A stretch of DNA of 64,000 nt, from the NCBI RefSeq assembly GCF_004116405.1, contig NZ_SDIC01000006.1, forward strand, positions 62,001 to 126,000, given 5' to 3'. Source of the stretch: Halegenticoccus tardaugens. GTDB lineage: Archaea; Halobacteriota; Halobacteria; Halobacteriales; Haloferacaceae. This document shows positions 25,354-33,635 of this stretch, piece after piece. The notes under the pieces were generated by a model that saw only the letters and a program-made list of their open reading frames with translations, was not told the DNA's origin and did no database searches. Both the position numbers and the translations under genes were made by a program. Within the stretch, counting starts at the first letter, position 1; each line of letters opens with the position of its first letter.

Positions 25354-25496
25354 GGCCGTTCGCGGGCGCAGACTCCCACGGGCTCGTTCTTTCCCCCCTC
25401 CGACGTGCTATGGCTTGTTGGCTCGCCGACACGCTGCCCGACTGAAGCCGGAGATGCTACGATCCGACTTCGCTTCTGCCGTCCTCGAACCACGCC

Positions 25497-25904
25497 TCAA
25501 TCATCGCCCGCGCGATGCCCCTCGATACGTTCCCGCCACTCGTCCGGAATCGGGCGCGACTTCCCCGTCTCGCGGTCGAAGACGACTTGCACCGTCTCCG
25601 CGATCGCTGCGAGGTCTCCGTCCGCGCGCACCTCGTACTCCATCGGGATGCTCGACGTTCCGAGGTCGGACGCGCTGACGTCGACGGTGACGGACTGTCC
25701 GTGCGTGATCGGCGAGCGGTAGTCGATGGAGAGCGAGGCGAGCACCGTGTCGGCGTCGACGAGCGAGCGGTCGAGCACGTCCCGAAAGTACGCCGAGCGA
25801 GCTTCTTCGAGGAACGTCGCGTAGACGGCGTTGTTCACGTGGTGCATGGCGTCGATGTCGGCGAACCGGACCTGTACGTCGGCGGTGTACCGCGTCGCGT
25901 TCAT
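25497..25904 (-). CDS. Acyl-CoA thioesterase (4HBT hot-dog)
   Basis: 135 residues from the ATG at 25904 (MNATRYTADVQVRF). A YbgC/4HBT-type domain with the active-site stretch FADIDAMHHVNNAVYATFLEEAR, in which aspartate and histidines match the family. It hydrolyses acyl-CoA thioesters. Beside the paa operon it may release CoA from dead-end intermediates, as PaaI does. That is inference. It is convergent with the zinc-ribbon gene. Confidence 0.85.
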   Translation of the reverse strand: MNATRYTADVQVRFADIDAMHHVNNAVYATFLEEARSAYFRDVLDRSLVDADTVLASLSIDYRSPITHGQSVTVDVSASDLGTSSIPMEYEVRADGDLAAIAETVQVVFDRETGKSRPIPDEWRERIEGHRAGDD

Positions 25905-25983
25905 GCGCCGCGTAGGGTCGCCCCCCACGTGAACGTGTGGTCGACATCGTCGCCGACGTGCAAGGCGCCGCGATCGGCGTCCC

Positions 25984-27147
25984 TCAGAGGTCGAACAGTT
26001 CGGCCGCCTGTTCCATGTCCTTGTCCCCCCGACCGCTCAGGTTCACGACGATCGTGTCGTGCTCGTCCGCGACCCGCTTCGCCAGCGCGACCGCGTGGCT
26101 CGATTCGAGCGCCGGAACGATCCCCTCCGTCTCGCTCAGCGTCCGGAAGGCGTCGAGGGCCTCGTCGTCGGTGATCGCGCGGTACTCGCAGCGCCCGACG
26201 GCGCGGAACATGGCGTGCTCCGGTCCGACTCCCGGGTAGTCGAGACCCGCCGACACGGAGTGAACTTCCACGTCGTCGTCGATGACGCGCGTCCGCATCC
26301 CGTGGAGCACGTCCGACTTGCCGCTCGAAAGCGGCGCGGCGTGCCTGGTCGACGTCGCGCCCTCGCCGCCGCCCTCGCCGCCGTAGAAGGCCACGTCGTC
26401 GTCGCGGAAGGCGTGAAACAGGCCGATCGCGTTCGATCCGCCGCCAACGCAGGCGACCGCCGCGTCCGGCAGGCCGCCGGTCTCCTCGACGATCTGCTCT
26501 CGCGCCTCCTCGCCGATGACCGACTGGAACTCCCGGACCATGCGCGGGAACGGATCGGGACCCACCGCCGAGCCGACGAGGTAGTGGGTGTCGTCGACGT
26601 TCCCGGCGAAGTCTTCGAGCGCGGCGTCGACGGCGTCCGCGAGGCCGGCCCCGCCGCGGGTGACCTCGTTGACCGCCGCGCCCATGAGGCGCATGCGGAA
26701 GACGTTCATCCGCTGGCGATCGGCGTCCTTCCTCCCCATGTAGATCTCGGTGTCGAGGTCGAACAGCGCGCCGACCATCGCCGTCGCGGTGCCGTGCTGG
26801 CCCGCCCCCGTCTCTGCGATGAGCCGCGTCTTCCCCGCCTTCTTCGCCAGGAGCGCCTGCCCGACCGCGTTGTTGATCTTGTGCGCCCCGCCGTGGAGCA
26901 GGTCCTCGCGCTTCAGGTAGACGTCCGCGCCGTACGCCTCGGAGAGTCCCGTCGCGTGGTACAGCGGCGTCGGCCGCCCGGCGTACGCTTCGAGCACGTC
27001 GAGAAACGCCGCCCGGAACTCCGGCGTCCGGACGACGTTCTCGTACGCCTCGGCCAGCCGTTCGAGCGGTTCCTCCATGACCTCGGGGACGTGCCGTCCT
27101 CCGAACTCGCCGAACGTCCCCGGCGTCGCCTCGTCCTGTCGCGTCAT
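25984..27147 (-). CDS. trpB: Tryptophan synthase beta subunit-like protein
   Basis: 387 residues. The PLP lysine is in GGAHKINNA (near residue 85) and the catalytic glutamate in ETGAGQHG follows near 107. The phosphate-binding CVGGGSNAIG and IVPALESSHA complete the TrpB fold. TrpB condenses indole with serine. No trpA or other trp gene is in the window. Residues 269-300 (GEGATSTRHAAPLSSGKSDV) differ from the usual GEHAATL start of that region. It may be a second, orphan TrpB that salvages indole or uses another substrate. Confidence 0.85.
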   Translation of the reverse strand: MTRQDEATPGTFGEFGGRHVPEVMEEPLERLAEAYENVVRTPEFRAAFLDVLEAYAGRPTPLYHATGLSEAYGADVYLKREDLLHGGAHKINNAVGQALLAKKAGKTRLIAETGAGQHGTATAMVGALFDLDTEIYMGRKDADRQRMNVFRMRLMGAAVNEVTRGGAGLADAVDAALEDFAGNVDDTHYLVGSAVGPDPFPRMVREFQSVIGEEAREQIVEETGGLPDAAVACVGGGSNAIGLFHAFRDDDVAFYGGEGGGEGATSTRHAAPLSSGKSDVLHGMRTRVIDDDVEVHSVSAGLDYPGVGPEHAMFRAVGRCEYRAITDDEALDAFRTLSETEGIVPALESSHAVALAKRVADEHDTIVVNLSGRGDKDMEQAAELFDL

Positions 27148-27293
27148 GGTCGATCACGGTCGTTCGGGCACAAGTGCGTGTCGGTGCCGGGATTCGTCGA
27201 CGCCCGGCCGATCGCCGATCCATCGCGCCGAACGCCGCCGACCTCCGCGCGGAACGCCACACGTTTAATCCCGCGGCCGCGCAACCGACGGCC

Positions 27294-28184
27294 ATGACGA
27301 CAGACGCGTGGTTCGCCGGGATCGATCCCGACGACGCCGACGCCGCGGCCGAGCGCATTCGGAACGGATCGGCCGACGAACCGGACGACTGGCCCGCCCG
27401 GGCCGTCGCGGACGGCTTCGCCGCCGACGAGGGGGCGTACTACGCGGCGCTCCGCGAGGCGACGATCGACGCCGCCCGCGACGCCGCCGCGGAGCGCGAG
27501 CGCGCCGACGACAGACAGCTCGTTCACGCCGTCAGAGCCATGGACGACGCGGAGCGAACCGCGAACGAACTCGCCGAGCGACTCTCCGAGTGGGCCGGGA
27601 CGCTGTATTCGGAGGCGGGCACCGGCGTCGAATACGCGCGGGAGCTCGCCGACCGCGAGCCGGAGGGTCCCGTCGAGGAGCGAGTCGTCTCCCTCGCCCG
27701 CCGCGTCGTCGACCTCGCGGACGAACGCGACGCGCTCCGGGCGTTCGTCGAGCGGCGCGCGCCCGACGCCGCCCCGAACCTCGCCGAGATGGCCGGGCCG
27801 GTGCTCGCCGCCCGGCTGCTCTCTCTCGCCGGCGGGCTGGACGCGCTGGCGAAGAAGCCGAGCGGGACCGTCCAGGTCCTGGGCGCGGAGGACGCCCTGT
27901 TCGCCCACCTCGCCGGGCGCGCGCCGTCGCCGAAGCACGGCGTCATCTTCACCCACGAGTACGTCCGCGGCACCCGGCCGGCGGACCGCGGCTCCGCCGC
28001 CCGCGCCCTCGCCGGGAAGCTCACGCTCGCCGCCCGGGTCGACAACTACGGCGGCGAGTTCCGACCCGAACTCCACGAGGACCTGCGCGAGCGGATCGAG
28101 ACGATCCGGGCACGCGCGGACGAGGCGGAGGACGGCGGCGGAGCCCGCCGCGGAGACGGCGACGCCGGAGGCGACGACCGATGA
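27294..28184 (+). CDS. NOP5/NOP56 family C/D RNP protein
   Basis: 296 residues. The C-terminal Nop domain has the RNA-binding core NLAEMAGPVLAARLLSLAGG and GTVQVLGAEDALFAHLAGR, followed by SPKHGVIFTHEYVR. The N-terminal domain (1-95) should bind fibrillarin and a coiled-coil region lies between. It nucleates C/D box sRNPs that guide 2'-O-methylation of rRNA and tRNA. Its TGA overlaps the ATG of the fibrillarin gene (ATGA). ACGTTTAATCC, about 27 bases upstream, is a possible TATA box. Confidence 0.95.
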   Translation: MTTDAWFAGIDPDDADAAAERIRNGSADEPDDWPARAVADGFAADEGAYYAALREATIDAARDAAAERERADDRQLVHAVRAMDDAERTANELAERLSEWAGTLYSEAGTGVEYARELADREPEGPVEERVVSLARRVVDLADERDALRAFVERRAPDAAPNLAEMAGPVLAARLLSLAGGLDALAKKPSGTVQVLGAEDALFAHLAGRAPSPKHGVIFTHEYVRGTRPADRGSAARALAGKLTLAARVDNYGGEFRPELHEDLRERIETIRARADEAEDGGGARRGDGDAGGDDR

Positions 28185-28816
28185 CCCCGCCCCTCCCGGG
28201 CGGCGTCGAACGGCGGGCGTTCGACGGTCGCGAGCGTCTCGTCACCCGCGGGCGGCCCGTCTACGGCGAGCCGACGGACGGCGGGTGGCGCGTCTGGGAC
28301 GCCGGCCGGTCGAAGCTGGGCGCGATGCTCGAACTGGGGATGGACACCGGCCTCGGCGGCGGCGAGTCGGTGCTCTACCTCGGCGCGGCCAGCGGGACGA
28401 CCGCGAGCCACGTCGCCGACTTCTGCGGCCCGACGTACGCCGTCGAGTTCGCCCCCCGGCCCGTCCGCGACCTCGTCGGCGTCGCGGCGGACCGCGAGAA
28501 CCTCTTTCCGCTCCTGAAGGACGCCCGGAAACCCCGGACGTACGCGCACGTCGTCGAGTCGAACCTCGACGCCGTCGTCCAGGACGTGGCGACGCGCGGG
28601 CAGGCGCGCGTCGCGTCGCGCAACGCCCGGTTCCTCCGCGACGGCGGGCGGCTCCTCGCGGCGATCAAAGCGCGAAGCGAGGACGTGACCGCGGAGCCGG
28701 CCGACGTGTTCGACGCCGTCCGCGACGAGCTCTCGGAGACGTTCGAGATCGTCGAGAGCCGGCGGCTGGAGCCGTACCACGACGACCACCTCGGCGTCGT
28801 GGCGCGCCTGAAGTAG
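28181..28816 (+). CDS. flpA: Fibrillarin-like rRNA/tRNA 2'-O-methyltransferase
   Basis: 211 residues. An SAM-dependent Rossmann fold with motif I VLYLGAASGTTASHV (near 65), the acidic AVEFAPRPVRDL and the catalytic-region lysine in AIKARSED. It methylates the ribose of targets chosen by C/D guide RNAs in complex with NOP5 and L7Ae. It overlaps nop5 by four bases, the standard archaeal operon. Confidence 0.95.
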   Translation: MTPPLPGGVERRAFDGRERLVTRGRPVYGEPTDGGWRVWDAGRSKLGAMLELGMDTGLGGGESVLYLGAASGTTASHVADFCGPTYAVEFAPRPVRDLVGVAADRENLFPLLKDARKPRTYAHVVESNLDAVVQDVATRGQARVASRNARFLRDGGRLLAAIKARSEDVTAEPADVFDAVRDELSETFEIVESRRLEPYHDDHLGVVARLK

Positions 28817-28829
28817 TCCGAAAACCGGA

Positions 28830-28838
28830 GTGTACCAC
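28830..28838. promoter_or_regulatory. GTGTACCAC palindromic element before tenA pair
   Basis: GTG-TAC-CAC is dyad-symmetric in its outer three bases. It lies 43 bases before the first TenA start, directly upstream of TGCACTTTTG (28848-28857), the probable core promoter. A related element is at 30252-30261 before the symporter gene. Confidence 0.4.
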
Positions 28839-28880
28839 TCAGTAGTTGCACTTTTGTCCGTCGCGCGCCGACGGCATCGC

Positions 28881-29546
28881 ATGGCCTTCACGGACGAACT
28901 GGCGGCGGACGCGGAGCCGATCTTCGACGCGATCGTCGAGCACCCGATGGTCCGCGGGATCGGCGACGGAACGCTGGACGAGGAGCCGTTCCGGTACTGG
29001 GTGAGACAGGACTACGTCTACCTCGTCGACTACAGCAGGGTGTTCGCCCTCGGCGCGGCGAGCGCGCCCACCCTCTCGCGGATGGGCACCTTCGCCGAAC
29101 TACTCTCCGAGACTGTCAACACGGAGATGGACCTCCACCGGTCGTACGCGGCGGAGTTCGGGATCGACGAGGCGGCGCTGGAGGCGACGGAGCCGGGGCC
29201 GACGACGCGCGCGTACACCGACTTTCTCGTCCGGACGGCCGCGACCGGCACTTTCGGCGACCTCGTCGCGGCGCTCCTGCCCTGCATGTGGGGATTCAAC
29301 GACACCGGAACGCGGCTGGCGGCGGAGGGGCTCCCCGACGACGAGCGCTACGCCGAGTGGATCCGGACGTACGCCGGGGAGGACTTCACGCAACTGACGG
29401 AGTGGTGTAAGGGGTTGATGGACGAGGTCGCGGCCGAGTCGACGGTCGCCGACCGCGAGCGCCACCGCGACCTGTTCGTCACGTCGGCGCGGTACGAGTA
29501 CCGATTCTGGGACGCCGCGTGGCGGCGGGAGGAGTGGTCGGTGTGA
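28881..29546 (+). CDS. tenA: TenA family protein, cysteine type (thiaminase II-like)
   Basis: 221 residues. The active-site set of TenA_C is intact at almost the Bacillus numbering: Asp44 and Tyr47 in RQDYVYLVDY, Tyr112, Cys135 in LLPCMWGF and Glu206 in ARYEYRFWD. Such enzymes hydrolyse 4-amino-5-aminomethyl-2-methylpyrimidine, a thiamine breakdown product, back to HMP. I use the ATG at 28881, since the longer frame starts inside the fibrillarin spacer. It is first in a unit with a second TenA, which overlaps by four bases. Confidence 0.9.
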   Translation: MAFTDELAADAEPIFDAIVEHPMVRGIGDGTLDEEPFRYWVRQDYVYLVDYSRVFALGAASAPTLSRMGTFAELLSETVNTEMDLHRSYAAEFGIDEAALEATEPGPTTRAYTDFLVRTAATGTFGDLVAALLPCMWGFNDTGTRLAAEGLPDDERYAEWIRTYAGEDFTQLTEWCKGLMDEVAAESTVADRERHRDLFVTSARYEYRFWDAAWRREEWSV

Positions 29547-30220
29547 CGGGGACGTTCGACGACGCCGACGCCGATCGGTTCACCGAGTGGCTCCGACGGC
29601 GGTCCGAACCCGACTGGACGGCGGCGACGACCCACCGGTTCACGGAGGAACTCGGCGACGACGCACTCTCCGACGACGCGTTCCGGCGGTACCTCGTCCA
29701 GGACTACGCGTTCGTCGACACCCTCGCGAGCGTCGTCGGCTACGGCGTCGCGCAGGCCCCGACGATGGCCGAGAAGCGCCGCCTCGTCGTCTTCCTCGAC
29801 GCGCTCACCGACGAGGAGGACGACTACTTCGAACGGTCGTTCGACGCCCTCGGCGTGCCCGCGGTCGACCGCGAGAGCCCGGAGCTGACGCCGACGACGC
29901 TCGGCTTCGGCGACCTCCTGCTCGCGGCCGCGCGCGGCGGCGACTACGAGGAAACGCTCGCCGTCCTCCTGGCCGCGGAGTGGGTGTACCACGCCTGGGC
30001 GGCGCGGGTCGCCGACCGGTCGCCCGATCGGTTCTACCTCCGCGAGTGGATCGCGCTCCACGCGAACCCCGAGTTCGACGACTTCGTCGGCTGGCTCCGC
30101 GCGGAGCTGGACGACCGCGGGCCGACCCTCTCCCCGCGCCGACAGCGACGCGTCGCCGACCTGTTCCGCCGCGCGGTCGCCGCCGAGGTCGCGTTCTTCG
30201 ACGCCGTCTACGACGGCTGA
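29543..30220 (+). CDS. TenA family protein, glutamate type
   Basis: 225 residues from a GTG at 29543 overlapping the previous stop (GTGA). Same fold, with Asp54 and Tyr55 in VQDYAF and a C-terminal glutamate in AAEVAFFDAVYDG. The segment aligned with LLPCMW reads LLAAEW: the catalytic cysteine is gone and a glutamate stands next to it, the mark of the TenA_E branch. Plant TenA_E acts on the formylated aminopyrimidine, one step before TenA_C. The tandem could perform both salvage steps. Confidence 0.85.
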   Translation: MTGTFDDADADRFTEWLRRRSEPDWTAATTHRFTEELGDDALSDDAFRRYLVQDYAFVDTLASVVGYGVAQAPTMAEKRRLVVFLDALTDEEDDYFERSFDALGVPAVDRESPELTPTTLGFGDLLLAAARGGDYEETLAVLLAAEWVYHAWAARVADRSPDRFYLREWIALHANPEFDDFVGWLRAELDDRGPTLSPRRQRRVADLFRRAVAAEVAFFDAVYDG

Positions 30221-30251
30221 GTCGTTTCGCGTCGCATCGCGAGATTCTCGG

Positions 30252-30261
30252 GTGGTACCAC
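30252..30261. promoter_or_regulatory. GTGGTACCAC perfect palindrome before SSS symporter
   Basis: A perfect 10-base palindrome just upstream of ACCTTATTC (probable TATA box, 30264-30272), 72 bases before the symporter start. It resembles GTGTACCAC in front of the tenA pair and occupies the same position relative to the core promoter. Likely the operator of a shared regulator. Confidence 0.45.
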
Positions 30262-30333
30262 AACCTTATTCCCACTCGAACCGCGTAGCTCGGATGTGAT
30301 CGACGACGGAACGCGGTCGGGAGGCGGACGGCG

Positions 30334-31839
30334 GTGGTGAGCACGACGCTCGCGCTAGGCGTGACCGTCCTCGCGCTGGGTGCGTTCGCCGCCATCGGGA
30401 TCTGGTACTCGCGGGGGCGCGTCGACTCGGTGGAGGACTTCATCTCGGCGCGCGACAGCACCGGCGAGGGGATGACGACGGCGACGCTCGTCGCGTCGGC
30501 GATGGGGGCGTGGATCCTGTTCAGCCCCGCGGAGGCGGGCGCGCGCTTCGGCGGCCTCGCGGCGATCCTCGGCTACGCCGTCGGAAGCGCCGTGCCGATG
30601 CTCGTCTACGCCGTCCTCGGCCCTCGTATTCGGCGACTCATCCCCGAGGGGCACACGCTCACGGAGTACGCGTACGCCCGGTACGGTCCGACGATGTACG
30701 GGTACGTTCTCCTCGTCAGCGTCGCGTACATGTTCATCTTCCTCGCGGCGGAGATGACGGGAATCGCGGGGGCGCTCTCGCTCGTCGCGGGCGTCCCGGA
30801 GTGGCAGACCGCCGCGCTCGTCGGCGGGTTCGTCCTCGCGTACACCGCCTACGGCGGCCTACGGGCGAGCATCCTCACCGACACCGTTCAGACGCTCCTC
30901 ATCCTCCCGCTCCTCGCGGTGGGGTTCGGCGCGGCCATCCTCTCGCTCGGCGGGACCGACGGAATCTATCGAACCGCCGTCGCCGCGAACCCCGACCTGC
31001 TCTCGCTCGGGTTCGTCCCCGGCCTCCAGTTCGGGCTGTACGTCGTCGTCGCGATCCTCGGAGCGGAGCTGCTCAACCAGGCGTGGTGGCAGCGCATCTA
31101 CGCTGCCCGGGACTCGTCGACCCTCCGGCGATCGTTTCTCCTCACGGCCGTCACGGTCGTTCCGATGGTCCTCCTCGCGGGCCTCTTCGGCGTGGCCGCG
31201 GCTGGTCTCGGCCTCGTCGGCGATCCCGGCGACGCCAGCATCGCCTTCTTCCTCGTCGTCGACGAGGCGTTCCCCGGGTGGACGGCGCTCGCCGTGGTCG
31301 TCCTCGCGGTGCTCCTCGTGACGAGCACCGCCGACACGCTGTTCAACGCGCTGTCGAGTCTGATCACCGCGGACCTCCCGCGCCTGCTCGACGATCCCGA
31401 CCGCGGGACGCTGACCGCGGCGGCTCGGGTTCTCACCGCCGTCGTCGCGCTCGCGGCGACGGTCGTCGGGGCGCAGGGGTACAGCGTCCTCGCGATCTTC
31501 CTCACCGCCGACCTGCTCGCGTCGGCGACGTTCTTCCCCCTCCTCTACGGCCTCTACTCCGAACGCGCGACCGAACGCGGCGTTCTCCTCGCAGCGCTCG
31601 CGGGGCTGGCCGTCGGCCTCGCGTACTTCCCGACCGCGCGCCCCGCCATCGCCGCACTGGCCGGTCTCCCCGAGCCCTCGTTCCTCTACGCCTTCCTGGG
31701 CGCGGCGCTCGTCTCCAGCGGGTTGACCGTCCTCTCCGCCCGCATCCTCGGCGGCCGGTTCGACCTCGGCCGCCTGGGACGAGAGATCCGACGCCTCGAC
31801 GCGCCGTCGGACGGCGACCTCGCCGGGGGTGACGACTGA
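30334..31839 (+). CDS. Sodium:solute symporter (SSS family)
   Basis: 501 residues, about 13 membrane segments, LeuT-like fold. Typical SSS features are the N-terminal GIWYSRGRVDSVEDFISARDS loop, the TEYAYARYGP segment after TM3 and the C-terminal STADTLFNALSSLITAD. It begins with tandem GTG codons at 30334/30337. Substrate is not shown by sequence. Its neighbours, two TenA enzymes and a shared palindrome, suggest thiamine or a pyrimidine fragment of it. SSS proteins have been linked to thiamine genes elsewhere by comparative genomics. It is followed at once by a 36-residue membrane peptide. Confidence 0.88.
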   Translation: MVSTTLALGVTVLALGAFAAIGIWYSRGRVDSVEDFISARDSTGEGMTTATLVASAMGAWILFSPAEAGARFGGLAAILGYAVGSAVPMLVYAVLGPRIRRLIPEGHTLTEYAYARYGPTMYGYVLLVSVAYMFIFLAAEMTGIAGALSLVAGVPEWQTAALVGGFVLAYTAYGGLRASILTDTVQTLLILPLLAVGFGAAILSLGGTDGIYRTAVAANPDLLSLGFVPGLQFGLYVVVAILGAELLNQAWWQRIYAARDSSTLRRSFLLTAVTVVPMVLLAGLFGVAAAGLGLVGDPGDASIAFFLVVDEAFPGWTALAVVVLAVLLVTSTADTLFNALSSLITADLPRLLDDPDRGTLTAAARVLTAVVALAATVVGAQGYSVLAIFLTADLLASATFFPLLYGLYSERATERGVLLAALAGLAVGLAYFPTARPAIAALAGLPEPSFLYAFLGAALVSSGLTVLSARILGGRFDLGRLGREIRRLDAPSDGDLAGGDD

Positions 31840-31949
31840 TGGTCGTCGGCCCGACGGCCTTCGCCGCGGTCGTGTGGGGGTCGGTCGCCCTCGTTCTCCT
31901 CGTCTTCGCGTACGAAGTGTACGCCGTCGTCCGCGACGTCCGTCGGTGA
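31839..31949 (+). CDS. 36-residue single-pass membrane peptide
   Basis: ATG overlaps the symporter stop (TGATG). The peptide has one hydrophobic segment (about residues 5-28, FAAVVWGSVALVLLVF) and ends with the charged AVVRDVRR. Several SSS carriers have small membrane partners encoded next to them, so this may be a subunit or stabiliser. No homologue is recognised. The uninterrupted frame, coupling and membrane design support a real gene. Confidence 0.6.
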   Translation: MVVGPTAFAAVVWGSVALVLLVFAYEVYAVVRDVRR

Positions 31950-32110
31950 TCCGCCCGCCGCCGCTTCGCCCGCGACTTTTCGCGCCGACCTTCTCGCACC
32001 TTCCGCTCCGCCCGCCTCGCGCCGATCGACGTCGGTCCTCTCACTCGCGCATTCCTCGGTGATAACACCGGGTAGAAACCCTTTTGCACCCGGCCCGCGC
32101 CCCCTGCGTT

Positions 32111-33484
32111 ATGACCCCGGGAACCGCTCCGGCCGCCGCCGTCGACCGCTTGCGCGACGCGCGTCGTCTGCTCTCGCGGACGGGACCGACGTGGTTGGCG
32201 GGGGCGATCGCCGCCGGGCCCGCGACGATGGCGAGCCTGGTCGTCGCCGGGGCGACGTTCGGCTACGCGCTCCTGTGGATCGTCGTCCTCTCCGCCGCGC
32301 TGGGCGCGCTCGCGCAGTACCTCGCCGCGCGGCTCTGTCTCCTGACGGAGGCGGGCATCGTCTCGACCGTCGAGACCCACCTCGGCGAGCGGTGGGCGTG
32401 GACGCTCGTCGCCGACGCCGTTCTGGCGGCCGGGCTCGCGCAGCTCGTCATCATGAAGACCGTCGCCGACGTGAGCGCGACCGTCACCGGCGTCGACGCC
32501 CGCGCGTGGGGCGTCGCGTGGGCGATCGTCCTCGCCCTCGGCCTCGCCGGCGGGGGGTACCGCGTCGCCGAGGTCGGCGCGAAACTCCTCGTCTCCGCGG
32601 TGGTCGTCGCGTTCGTCGCCTCGTTGTTCGTCGTTCCGACCGATCTCGGCGCGGCGGCCGGCGGGCTCGTTCCGCGCGTCCCCGCCGGACTCGACGGCGC
32701 GCTCGTCGCCGCGGGCGTCCTCGGCGGCGCGGTCCACGTCACGCTCATCACGATGCAGTCGTACACCATGCGCGCCCGCGGGTGGGCGCGCGGTGACGAG
32801 GGGCCGGTCCGCCTCGACGTCGGCGCGTCGATGCTCGTCGCCTTCGGCGGCTACAGCCTCGCCGTCTTTCTCGTCGCTGCGAGCGTTCTCCACGGTCCCG
32901 ACGCGTCTGCGGGCGATCTCACGGCGACGGCGGCTGCCCGGGCGCTCGGGCCGCTGGTCGGTCCCGCCGCGGAGTGGCTGTTCCTCCTCGGCCTCTGGGG
33001 GGCCGCCGTCTCGACGCTCGGCGGGAACACGGTCGTCCCGCCGTACCTCGTCGCCGACAAACTCGGCTGGGAGACCGAGGTGAGCGACCGTCGGTACCGC
33101 GCGCTCCTCGTCGCCGTCGCCCTCCTGTCGAGCCTCGGCGCGTTCCTCGGCGGCGCGTTCTTCCCGCTCTTGGTACTCGTCCTCGCGTTCGGCCTCGTGG
33201 GAACGCCCTTCGCCGTCGCGATCGTCCTCGTTCTCCTGAACGATCCCGAGGCCGTCCCCGAGATCGCGCCCGTCCGGCTCACCTTCGCCGGAGGGATCCT
33301 CTTCGCTGTCGCAGCCGTCACGGCCGGTTCGTTCGTCCACGAGCAAGCGGCGGGCGGGCTCGACGATCCGGTCTCGGCGTTCGTCGTCGGATTCGCGGCC
33401 GTCCTCGCCGCCGCCACGCTCGTCCTCCTCGGGAAGACGGCTCGATCGTTGACGCGCGGCGGCCGGCGGACCGCCGCCGAGTGA
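32111..33484 (+). CDS. Nramp-superfamily transporter, non-canonical
   Basis: 457 residues with about 11 membrane segments. The region around TM1-TM2 (GATFGYALLWIVVLSAALGALAQYLAARL) aligns well with Nramp proteins. However, the metal-binding DPGN of TM1 is replaced by an AGPATMAS sequence, and the MPH of TM6 is absent (GAVHVTLITMQS). Both are essential for Mn2+/Fe2+ carriers, so the substrate probably differs (Mg2+, another cation or an organic solute). It is monocistronic. A small inverted repeat (CGGTG-ATAA-CACCG) at 32058-32071 lies in its 161-base upstream gap. Confidence 0.82.
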   Translation: MTPGTAPAAAVDRLRDARRLLSRTGPTWLAGAIAAGPATMASLVVAGATFGYALLWIVVLSAALGALAQYLAARLCLLTEAGIVSTVETHLGERWAWTLVADAVLAAGLAQLVIMKTVADVSATVTGVDARAWGVAWAIVLALGLAGGGYRVAEVGAKLLVSAVVVAFVASLFVVPTDLGAAAGGLVPRVPAGLDGALVAAGVLGGAVHVTLITMQSYTMRARGWARGDEGPVRLDVGASMLVAFGGYSLAVFLVAASVLHGPDASAGDLTATAAARALGPLVGPAAEWLFLLGLWGAAVSTLGGNTVVPPYLVADKLGWETEVSDRRYRALLVAVALLSSLGAFLGGAFFPLLVLVLAFGLVGTPFAVAIVLVLLNDPEAVPEIAPVRLTFAGGILFAVAAVTAGSFVHEQAAGGLDDPVSAFVVGFAAVLAAATLVLLGKTARSLTRGGRRTAAE

Positions 33485-33635
33485 GCGCACCGGTGGCGTT
33501 CGGAGCGCGTGGGGTTCGAGGTGCGCGACGTTCGGACCGCAGAGCCAGACGGTCGGAGACGGAGAAAACGTCCCCGTGCGCCGCCGTCGCCGAAGTCCAC
33601 GAACTATTTAATCCGCGCTCGCAAAGCAGGTGCCG

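Noticed and set aside
25354..25496. Possible small gene or paaE remnant after the paa operon
   Set aside because: No open frame with flavin or ferredoxin motifs; the gap shows only low-information sequence.
28817..28880. Possible TPP riboswitch before tenA
   Set aside because: The gap is only about 65 bases and no THI-box-like sequence is visible; a protein operator fits better.
30296..30340. 14-codon GTG ORF overlapping the symporter start
   Set aside because: Too short, no support beyond a GTGA overlap.
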